64,000 nucleotides of DNA from Vitellaria paradoxa (Eukaryota; Streptophyta; Magnoliopsida; Ericales; Sapotaceae), in the NCBI GenBank assembly GCA_019916065.1, contig CM034242.1:15376823-15440822 (forward strand), given 5' to 3'. The position numbers and the translations under genes are program-made. The number at the start of each line of letters is the position of its first letter. Position 1 is the first letter of the stretch. The notes beneath the pieces are model-generated. The model worked only from the letters and a program-made list of their open reading frames with translations. It had not been told where the DNA came from and made no database searches. This document shows positions 24,481 to 32,801 of the stretch, piece after piece.

Positions 24481-25003
24481 ATACTTTTACTAGCAATTGC
24501 TCGTGCTGAAAGACAAAAAAATATAATTTGGCACGTGAATAGCTTAAATTTAAATTTATAAAGCAAACCTACATAAAAAGTGTAAAAATAACCTATAAAA
24601 ATAAAAAGAGACTAAAGTATAAAATTTTATTATTTATTAAAAATATTATCACATTTTTTAAAATATTAATTTAAATTTTTTTATATAAAAAGTATTCAAA
24701 AAATATGAGAAGAGTGAGAGAAAAAGAAAAATAATTTTGGCTATTTAGCAAATTTAACAGTTAAAAATATCTCAAATTCAAAATTTTAAACTTCCTTATT
24801 CTATAAATGATACAAAATGTAAAAGAATATGCATTTAAAATTTAAATTTTAGGTATATTAAAATTGAAATTTTAAATTTAATGTTTATTTTTCTATAAAA
24901 TTTTCAAAAATTAAAGTTTAAATATATTTTTTAAATAAAAAAATTAATTGACTTTGTCCAATGAGTATCTATATATTATTTGATAAATGTGTACAATATT
25001 ATT

Positions 25004-25012
25004 ATTATTATT

Positions 25013-25048
<36 letters not shown>

Positions 25049-25050
25049 GG
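25004..25050. repeat. (ATT)n/(TTG)n trinucleotide microsatellite
   Basis: A short ATT run passes into about ten TTG units. On the minus strand it gives a meaningless poly-Asn reading frame. Confidence 0.95.
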
Positions 25051-25125
25051 TGTATAACTTCCAATAACATTTGTAGATAATATAAGTAAAATATAATTTA
25101 TATAATTTTACAAAATATAATATAC

Positions 25126-25159
<34 letters not shown>

Positions 25160-25432
25160 TATTTGAATTTCAAATTTCAAAATTTGTGTGTATTCTTTGA
25201 CTTATCCTAGAGACATACCATTGTACCAAATCCTAAAGCAAGCTAGAGTGCATAGCCACACCTTCGTGAACTAGCTACGGAGGACAACAATTGAATCCAA
25301 CCAACCTAACAATACAACCCAACCAATCCTACCCCGAGTCTCTCTCTTATGCAATATAGGACAAATATCATTTCAAAAGATGTGCTTTATTATATAGATA
25401 TAAGTAAAATATAATTTATATAATTTTACAAA

Positions 25433-25437
<5 letters not shown>

Positions 25438-25480
<43 letters not shown>
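25438..25480. repeat. (AT)n microsatellite
   Basis: A continuous AT run of about 40 bp inside the Helitron-like element. Confidence 0.95.
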
Positions 25481-25482
<2 letters not shown>

Positions 25483-25747
25483 AATTTCAAATTTTAAAAT
25501 TTGTGTGTATTCCTTGACTTCTCCTAGAAAACCACACAGACATGCAATTGTACCAAATTCTAAAACAAGCCAGAGCGCACAACCACACCCCTGCAGGCCT
25601 ACTATGTAAAACAACAATTTAGCCCAAGCAATCTAATAATACAACGCAACCAACCCCACCCCTAAGTCTCTCTCTCTCTCTCTCTCTCTCTTATGCCATG
25701 TAGGACAAACATCACATCAAATGATGTATTTCATTATATAGATATAG

Positions 25748-25896
25748 TAGGGTCGTTTGGTGCAAAGGAAAACGTTTAAAAACTCTGAAAATATTTGAAA
25801 ACCTCTAAAAGTTATTCACTTTTTATCTTATTGTATGAATTACAAACTTACAAATTATCTCAAATTATCTCACTTTTTGTCACTCCAAACACCCTT
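25748..25896. mobile_element. Tourist-like MITE of the GTTTGGAGT family, about 150 bp
   Basis: The ends are GGGTCGTTTGGTGC and, on the other strand, GGGTGTTTGGAGTGAC. The interior has ATCTCA/TGAGAT words shared with copies at 43757, 46610, 51590, 37660 and 54869. The TSD is not clear. Confidence 0.55.
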
Positions 25897-26071
25897 AATA
25901 TACGTATGTATAATTTTACAAAATATTACATATATATATTTATTTGAATTTCAGATTTTAAATTTAAATGATGTGTTTTATTATATAAATATATAATAAG
26001 TGATGATGTGGTGAAATTTTAAGATGACTAGAAACAAATGTCAAATCAAAGATTGTGTTTTGTCATATAGA

Positions 26072-27270
26072 TATATATTCGATTCAGTTGTATGGCCCAG
26101 GTTAATGCTAGTTTGTTAATATTCTTTTAAAGTATAGTTGTCTAATCGGCGACAAAGGCTTTATATATATTTGTCTTTTGATTATTTTATTTTGTTTGGT
26201 CGAGTTGTATCATTCTAATTGGGAACATGTTCATATATTTATTATACGAATGCGTGCATATTAGCTCGTGCTCCAAGTCACAACAAATCTGGGGCATGAC
26301 ATATGGAGTCATAATTTCTGATACAATGTGAGACAATCGATAGTTGATGGCATAAAATGGGACATAAAGTATAGTTTAAGGGCATGTATTATTTTTCATT
26401 CTTTTTTAGAGTTCTTTCTAATTTGTGCCCCCAAAAAAACATTTTAAAGCCATGTGATTGTTTTCTGTTAAAAATTTCAGCGGCGTAAGTAATTTGGATT
26501 AATTTCAGATATAAAATCATAGTTTATAGTACTATCTAAGACAATTGATGATTGAAAGGGTAAAGTGGATCGAAAATGAATCATAATTTTAAGGGGAGTC
26601 ATATATTTTCCTTAAAAATAAATACAAATGTCATAAAAAATCAAAACAATACATTACAAAAATATATTAATAATATTTACATATTATTTATTGATAGGAT
26701 TTATTTGTATAATATTTAATATTTTGTGGAATTAGTTTGGGTTGATATGACAAAACTAAAAACAGAAACTCGTCTCTCACTTACATTGACTTTTGATTTG
26801 TCTCATTTTTTTTTTTTTTTTACTTTTATTATTCAAGTTTCATGCCTCACATGAGGGTTCGGGTGAAACAAATAATCATATTCTCGAGCTAAATGGTCAT
26901 TCTTAAACCTAAAAAACATAATTAGTCAAACTTACTTAAAAGTAATTCATATTAATTTGTTGCGTTTGAATTAACAATTTTGTTAATTATATTTAAATAA
27001 GTAATTTAAAATTAAATAGGTATGTTAAATAAGTAATTTATTTTAAATATTTTAAATTTGAATAAATGTATTAAATAATTAATTTATTTAAACAATATAC
27101 AAAATCCTATTAATTAATTTTTTATTAACAATTTAATAATATAATGGCATATTCGTATTTTCTCTTAATAATTTTGCACTAAGTTAAAATCATATTATTC
27201 TGTTTTGTGGAATATTGTTATCTAAGTAACAACAGTTAATAATAATAATAATAACAATTATAATTATTAT
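26072..27270. other. AT-rich intergenic stretch
   Basis: No gene recognised. It has a poly-T tract near 26807-26820 and simple TAA repeats near 27238-27252. The rest is low-complexity AT sequence. Confidence 0.6.
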
Positions 27271-27920
27271 TGTTAGATTTATATTTATAATTGATGAATT
27301 AGTGAAAAAACTTGCACTTTGACTAGGGGTGGAAACGAGTCGAGCCGAACCAAGTTTTAACATACTCGAACTCGATTCGAGTTTTTATATAAGCTCGAGC
27401 TCGGTTCAATAAAGAAGAATTTAGGCTCGATTAGGCTCGCGAATAGCTCGATTAAATCAAAACGATGTCGTTTTGATTTAAAATATAATATATTGAAAAA
27501 ATATAATAAAAATATTATTAAAAAATATATATATTTTTCTAATCGAGCCTGCTCGCGAGCTTTCGAGCCGAGTTTCTCTAAGTTCGAGCTCGAATCTAAA
27601 ATGAGCCAAAAGCTAAGCTCGATTCGATCTCGTTTAACTCATGAATCGAGCTCGAGTCGAGCTTTTTTCGATCCGAGCTCGAATAGCTCGCGAATAGTTT
27701 GGTTCGTTTCCACCTTTAACTTTGACATTTGACTAAAATGTCAAAGGTATAGGTTGAAAAAGTATCTCAATACTTAAAAAAGTTGAAAATATATTATATT
27801 TTTTTTAATATTAAAAGAGTTTGGAAAGTTTCCTAAAAAATTTTTGAGAATAGGAAACAATACACTGATTTGAAGGATTTGATTATTTGAGTGATTTATA
27901 AATATAGAAGTTTTCTCCTA
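27271..27920 (+). repeat. LTR-like dispersed repeat, interrupted by a hAT MITE
   Basis: It starts TGTTAGATTTATATTTATAA and, apart from the MITE at 27324-27718, follows the same order of words as the solo LTR at 29387-30062 (for example GTCAAAGGTATAGGTTG and GGAAAGTTTCCTAAAAA). It diverges after about 27920, so the 3' part is lost or unrecognisable. Confidence 0.6.
27324..27718. mobile_element. hAT-type MITE, 395 bp, with perfect 8-bp TSD
   Basis: The termini are TAGGGGTGGAAACGA and TAAAGGTGGAAACGA (other strand). ACTTTGAC lies on both sides (27316-27323 and 27719-27726), the 8-bp duplication of hAT elements. The interior is GAGCTCG/CTCGAGC-rich and self-complementary in places. Its insertion splits the LTR-like repeat and shows the order of events. 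Confidence 0.88.
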
Positions 27921-28370
27921 AAATTTCTACCCCAAAAAAAACGCAAAGAAAAAAGTTGGTACTTTTACTTTAAAAGTTTTTTTCATCTTTTAATCAAATA
28001 ATTTCATACTTTGATATTTGATTTTTAAGAGTTTAAAGATTAATTTTTCTATAAAGAGGGTGTATTGTGCATTCAAGTAGAGTTTTAACGCAATAGTTCA
28101 TGAACTCAATTATAACTTTGTAGTCGCAAATTTTATAATCCATTTGATACAGTTAAAAAAAAAAAAAAATTGTCTGAACTTTCTTTATTTCAGGACTCGT
28201 GGTTGGGTGACTTATTGGTTGACATCATGCTTAAGCTATTTTCGATAATAATCATAATAATTATTGACTATCTCAAAATTTTATTTATTTATCTTGTTCG
28301 CAGTTAAGAAAAGTGGAAAACTAGTAAAATTCTTCCACATGGCAGAATTGCAATGACATGGCACCATCAG
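27921..28370. other. Spacer upstream of the UIEF gene
   Basis: AT-rich, with no coding sequence or element termini recognised. It includes an A tract at about 28156-28169. Confidence 0.5.
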
Positions 28371-28628
28371 GGCGAGAGATCAGCCCAAGTTACTTAACCC
28401 AACCCAACACCAGCCGCCGGACGTGAGGAGATACGGAAAGTGTGGTGTTGGGAGGCGGACTTGAAATTGGGAATTTAATTTAAGCCCGTCAATCATCGTA
28501 AGGATCCTCTCCCTCTCTATTACGCGCTTCCCCTCATCTGTCACTGGTTTTCCTGTTGCTGGAAGTTTTCTGTAATCTTCCATATTATTGTTGCGTTGGT
28601 GTTCCGAACCTTGGAACCCTAACCCTAG
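28371..28628 (+). promoter_or_regulatory. Promoter and leader of UIEF with telo-box and possible site II element
   Basis: The sequence becomes clearly less AT-rich here. A telo-box AACCCTAACCCTAG lies at 28615-28628 in the presumed 5' UTR. AGCCCA (reverse complement TGGGCT, the plant site II core) occurs at about 28382. Telo-box plus site II is a known pairing in promoters of plant housekeeping and translation genes. The exact transcription start is not visible. Confidence 0.5.
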
Positions 28629-28682
28629 TTCTAAGATCTCTGTCCTACTCTCAACTTCGTCAATCGTTGTTTCTGAAAAACG
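28450..28682 (+). other. Probable 5' UTR exon of UIEF
   Basis: The exon ends ...CTGAAAAACG before GTAACAG at 28683. A (CT)n tract follows immediately in the intron. The next exon begins exactly at the ATG (acceptor AG at 32800-32801). The 5' boundary is a guess; only the donor is supported. Confidence 0.55.
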
Positions 28683-28689
28683 GTAACAG

Positions 28690-28741
28690 TCTCTCTCTCT
28701 CTCTCTCTCCCTCCCTCTGTCTCTCTCTCTCTCTCTCTCTC
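28690..28741. repeat. (CT)n microsatellite at the start of the UIEF leader intron
   Basis: CT/TC runs with a few interruptions, directly after the splice donor. Such CT-rich tracts near leader introns are frequent in plants. Confidence 0.9.
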
Positions 28742-29386
28742 GCGTGTCTCCATGTATTGATATATAAATATACGTATGACAAATATGTTTGTGTGTAGGG
28801 TTTTTGGTGTATTTTGTGAAGGTTGATGGGGGTAATTTTTGTTTGATTGTTTAATGGATGTGGTGTTAAGTCCATATGTTTTATGTGACTGTAGCTGGTT
28901 TCTGAAATTAATTTGTGGCGAGTCTTCGTTTGTTTGCTGCGAAAATTGAGGATGGATTGAGATAATTACGAGCTTGATGTGCTTCTATCTTGATTTCTGA
29001 AAGTTTGAAAGCTTGCCTTTATTATTAAGTTAAAAAGTATTTTTAATTGACATGGGCTGTTGTTCTATTAGCGTGTGATAATGTGAGTTCTGTTGCTTGT
29101 AATGCATGGTTTGATTTGTCTCTTGAATTTTCGAGTCTTTGAGAAGGGCGTGATGTTGCATGGCTGAAGTTATGGAATCTCTTTTTGAAGGCCTTGGATG
29201 TGCATAATAGAGTACTTTGGTACAGTTTTATGTTAGAAAGTTTGTGCTTAAACTTTGGTACCATTTCACCATTAAAAAGATTGTACTTAATCCTTATTCT
29301 TAGATCATATTTGTTTTGGCCTTGTTTGGGAGGAGGTGAATAGAAGTGAAAAGGAGTAAATAAGAGAAGGTAGAAAGATTTACATT

Positions 29387-30062
29387 TCTTAGGTTTATAT
29401 TTGTAATTGGAAAATTGGTGAACAAAATAATAATTTCAAACTTGTACTTTTAGGCGTTGGGCTAAGGTGTCGAAGGTATAGGTTGGAAAGGTTTCCCAAT
29501 ACTTAAGGAGGTTGGAAAGGTTTCCCAATAGTTAAGGAGGTTGGATATATTTTGCGGAAGGTTTCCTAATGTTCAAGGAGGTTGGAAAGTTTACTAAAAA
29601 GATTTTGGAAATAAGAAACTATAGAATTGTATGAAGATTGGATTGCTTGAGTGCTATATAAATAGAGATCTAAGGTCTTGAAGTACTTAAAACTTGAAAA
29701 AAGAGAGATCACATATTGATATTTTGAGTTCCATAGAAGAATTCTTTTATAAACTTAGCCAACAAATTCTTCATGTAAAGTATTCGCTGATCTTCATGGA
29801 GTTGAAGATTGGTCTTTCGCTAGGAGGATTCATTGAGGGGATTGAGCAAGTGTTCTACACAAAGGATCGTAAATTCGATTGGGTAACTTTGTGTTCTTGA
29901 AACTTGTAATCCGTTTATAGTGAAAGATTTTTGGCTAGTCTCTTTGTATAGGGCTCTTGGTTTTTCTCCCTTGGTTGATGAGGGTTTTCACCTTAAAACC
30001 TTGTCTCTTATATTTATTTCGCACATGATTAGTTACTTGATACTAGACCATATGAATTTTCA
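29387..30062 (+). mobile_element. Solo LTR, about 676 bp
   Basis: It starts TCTTAGGTTTATATTTG (family consensus probably TGTTAG, see the copy at 27271) and ends TATGAATTTTCA. ACATT flanks both sides (29382-29386 and 30063-30067), a 5-bp TSD typical of LTR retrotransposons. The 3' end could instead be AACA, in which case the TSD would not match. It contains a CTATATAAATAG TATA-like box near 29655 and repeats of AAGGAGGTTGGAAAGG. No internal region or second LTR is present. Confidence 0.65.
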
Positions 30063-30479
30063 ACATTGTATAGGAGGAGGTGAATGAAAGGGAAGGGGAG
30101 TAAATGGAGGTGACTTATTTACCTCCATTAATCAACTTTCTTTCACTCCCAATTTGGGGGAAATGGGTGTAAAAACATTTTAAACTGTGTTTTCTTTATT
30201 TTGTCCTTGGTATTTTTTAGGGTAAATTACTTCTAGACCCCCTCAACATTAGCGTAATTACACATAGATCCCCTCGACATTTCAAAATTACATTAATCTC
30301 CCTTATTTTGAAAAGTTGGTAATATTAGACTCTTCCGTTAGTATACTGTTAAAATTTTTGTTAAAATGATGGCGTCAACTAAAATTTTTTTTCAATGTAC
30401 CAAATTTACCCTTCCTAACTATTGAAATGTACACTTTTACACAATATATATATATGTTGACATGTAGCATCCTCTTTCT

Positions 30480-31000
30480 CTCTCTCTTCAAGTTCTTTAT
30501 CTCTCTTCTCTCTCCTTGGCCCAAACGCCAGCCCTAGCCCTAAGTTCTCTTGTATCTCCCCGGTCCAGCAATAGAAGGAGGATAAATCGAGGGAGGAAAT
30601 GGAGTAACAGTGTTTGAATAGTGGCTCGAAGTCGGCACCGGGCAATATCTAAGGTCTCTGGTGCCACTGAACGAGCTTGACCTGAGTCAATTCGGGCCAA
30701 TGAGGGGCCAAGAGCTGGACAGTATTAGGGGTTCGGGCGTAGAGAGTAAGGGAGGTCGCGGAGGGGAAGGCCTTGCAAAGGAGCTAAGCAAGGAAGGAGG
30801 CGTCGGAGGGGGTGGCAGAAAGCAAAGAATGGCCCCAGGTAGCTCGAATCTCAGCCGTTCCTTGCGGCGAAACTCACTCGACTCGATCTGCTCAATCCAT
30901 CCTTCCCCGATGGGTTTAAGTCCGACGAGATTAAATCGATCACCTCCATTTGCCCCAATTTGATCAAAAATTACATCCATGTTTGATCAGAAAATTACAT
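30480..31000. other. GC-rich interior of Pack-MULE 1, origin unknown
   Basis: Distinctly GC-richer than its surroundings, with open frames on both strands (30661-30963 +, 30687-30980 -). Neither translation resembles a family I know; the GGRGGEG-like + frame looks low-complexity. It may be a captured promoter or leader segment, perhaps from the same gene as the following GTE-like exon. No function is claimed. Confidence 0.4.
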
Positions 31001-31008
31001 CTGCATCC

Positions 31009-31295
31009 ATGATTTCCACTGAAAGTACCGTGAAAAAGAAATTGAAGATAAAATTCGCCACCAAACGAATTGAAGCTGATGCTGGGATGGGATCATTTGA
31101 ACTTGGTCAACGGGTATTCATGGATAATGAATGTGGTCACAGTTTTTGTGTTAATGGAAACAAGAAATCTGATATGAATAAGTCACACAAGTTAGTGATT
31201 TCTTCTTCAGGTGATAGGAATTTGTGCCCAGCTGATAGTCTAAAGGTGAAATCATCCTCTTCCATGGGTTCTCATAAGCGGGGTCTACCAATGGG
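31009..31295 (+). pseudogene. Captured 5' exon resembling a GTE-type bromodomain transcription factor
   Basis: The frame starts MISTESTVKKKLKIKFATKR, followed by IEADAGM, and later NECGHSFC and SHKRGLP. The KKKLKIKF..KRIEA start and the cysteine-containing middle remind me of the N-terminal exon of plant GTE12-like (BET family) proteins, which lies before the bromodomain. No bromodomain is present, so only the N-terminal exon would have been captured. The frame stays open to a (CT)n tract at 31305-31327. This identification rests on memory of the family and is moderate at best. Confidence 0.45.
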
Positions 31296-31334
31296 TGGGG
31301 CATTTCTCTCTCTCTCTCTCTCTCTCTTTTGAGA

Positions 31335-31634
31335 CTGCAAAGTCGAGACCAACGATATCGATGACTTCGGAATAGGGAATTCTTTCACTGATAGTACATC
31401 TACAAATAGCGTGCTTCGCTTTAATCCCTGTAACGGAAGTGAATGGAGGACTTTCTCTGTTGAGATAATTGAGGTGCAACTCTTGAAGAAGAATCACGTC
31501 TGGATGCTCCTTGCAGATGTCGTCGGTGTCGGAGAAGAAGGAGACGTCGTGCCTGGCAGTAACGGTGGAGTAGTCGGATCGGGAGTGGACAAGCACGGTG
31601 TGGCCCTACCGGATTAGGGCTTTGGCTAGGAACA
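31335..31634 (-). pseudogene. Captured fragment of arogenate dehydrogenase (TyrA family)
   Basis: The minus-strand translation gives FLAKALIR, a stop (TAG where Gln is expected), then GHTVLVHSRSDYS, VSFFSDTDDICKEHPDVILL, a frame change, CTSIISTEKVLHSLPLQ, and LKRSTLFVDVLSVKEFP. This matches the NAD(P)-binding Rossmann part of plant arogenate dehydrogenase, which makes tyrosine from arogenate in plastids. The segment covers roughly 90-100 residues, lacks both ends of the enzyme, and has one stop and one frameshift near 31470, so it cannot make active enzyme. It lies antisense to the GTE-like fragment within the same Pack-MULE and to the surrounding UIEF gene. Confidence 0.82.
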
Positions 31635-32801
31635 GTACCATTCTACATATATATGCCCCCATATATTTATACACATATATGCAAAAACATATATATATGG
31701 GGGCATATTTGTCTTTTTAATAAATTTTTAACGGAGTTAGTGACAAAATTAACGGAAGGGTTTAAGTGTTACAAACATTTCAAAATAAGGGAGATTAATG
31801 TAATTTTGAAATGTCGAGGGGATCCATGTGTAATTACGCTAATGTTCAGGGGATTTAAGTGTAATTTACCCTATCTTTTATTGTTTTCACAAATGTCTAT
31901 CACATATAAATAGATTTTTAAAGGTATAATAATATCTTTAACTATACTCTTTACCTCACCTTCCATTCCCCTTCTCATCTCTCTCAAACAAAGCAGAAAT
32001 AATTAATCTCCTTTCTTTTTCCTTTCCTCCCCCACATTTACTTTAATTGGCTTCCCCTCCTCTCCTTTCCCATTCTCCCAAACAAAGGCTAGTGGGATAT
32101 GGGTTTGGAAGGAGATGGCATCCTATTCAAATTTCTCCCACGCTTGGTCACGTTTTTTAAAATCTCTCACATGTGATGTAGATGATATTATCTGACATAA
32201 TGTGAGAGATGTTATTTGGAGAAAAAAATGTAATTAAACATGGATAAAAATTGCGAGTCAGATTTATCCCCTATCCAATCTCATATTCCACAAAATAAAC
32301 ATGCCCTTGGTGTGTCCCTTAGAGGCAGTTCTGTGGATGTTTAGGTTAGAGGTTGCAGTGTTCCTTGGGAACCTAATCTAGGTTGATCAGACTTCAGGGG
32401 CAGTTCATTTGCACAATTTTTTCCTAAGGAAAATACAATCTTGTTTTTGGACATTCTTCTTATTGTCCACCTTCATGGATTCCGATAAACTGTTTAGTTC
32501 AAAACTGGATGAAAAGTAGATTTGTGAAAAAGCAGTTTTATTTTCAGAGCATTTTCAACAATCTTGCTTTTATAATTTCTTGACTTGGAATTGTTATTCT
32601 TTTTCCTTGTCCCGTGTATAATGGACTTATGACAATGCATGTTCGAATTCCTATCTCATATGGTAGTTGTAAAAGATTGTTGCTCATGCAATGCCCTTAT
32701 GCATGTTATTAATTGGGGTTGTGCCGTTAACTAAATTTATATCATTTAACTATCATTGCCATATGTTTTCATTCACCTGACTATATGATTTCCTTTTTTA
32801 G

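Larger units (their letters stand above)
24490..26071 (-). mobile_element. Helitron-like element, minus orientation, with repeated 5' ends
   Basis: On the minus strand it starts TCTATATGACAAAACACA (right edge, preceded by A) and ends GCACGAGCAATTGCTAG followed by T (left edge). A 5' TC, a 3' CTRR end and insertion between A and T are Helitron traits. A related but shorter copy with the same 3' end is at 39618-40492. The region near the 5' end is repeated: blocks starting ATAAGTAAAATATAATTTAT at about 25084 and 25402, each ending in a TTTATTATATAGATA-like terminus. No Rep/helicase is encoded. Confidence 0.6.
30220..31871. mobile_element. Pack-MULE 1 (1,652 bp) carrying host gene fragments
   Basis: The TIRs are about 150 bp long. 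Left: GGGTAAATTACTTCTAGACC, then CATTAGCGTAATTACACATA and CATTTCAAAATTACATTAAT. The reverse complement of the right end gives the same words in the same order. The flanking 9-mers are TATTTTTTA (30211-30219) and TATCTTTTA (31872-31880), 8 of 9 identical and of Mutator length. The interior differs completely from Pack-MULE 2 (60669-62329) although the TIRs are shared, which is the mark of gene-capturing elements. Confidence 0.88.
29318..32092. mobile_element. Outer and inner TIR elements with GTTTGGGAG-type ends, disrupted
   Basis: Left-end words GCCTTGTTTGGGAGGAGGTG (29318) and a related TTGTATAGGAGGAGGTGAAT (about 30066) are matched, on the other strand, by right ends GCCTTTGTTTGGGAGAATGG (about 32092) and GCTTTGTTTGAGAGAGATGA (about 31994). 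The simplest reading is one MITE-like element inside another of the same family. The outer is split by the solo LTR and the inner by the Pack-MULE. No clear target duplication was found. Confidence 0.55.
28683..32801 (+). other. 4.1-kb 5'-leader intron of UIEF, filled with nested transposons
   Basis: GT donor at 28683 and AG acceptor at 32800-32801. The first 600 bp and last 700 bp look like ordinary T-rich intron. Between about 29318 and 32092 lies a nest: an outer TIR element, a solo LTR, an inner TIR element and a Pack-MULE. Without these the intron would be roughly 1.3 kb, a usual length for a leader intron of a constitutive plant gene. Confidence 0.6.

Noticed and set aside
24944..25180. 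Minus-strand frame with a run of about 17 Asn
   Set aside because: It is the translation of a TTG/ATT microsatellite; no gene context.
28660..28875. Minus-strand frame rich in Arg-Glu near the UIEF leader
   Set aside because: It is the antisense reading of the (CT)n tract at 28690-28741.
31335..31634. Functional arogenate dehydrogenase gene
   Set aside because: Only about 100 residues are present, with a stop and a frameshift, and it lies between transposon TIRs.
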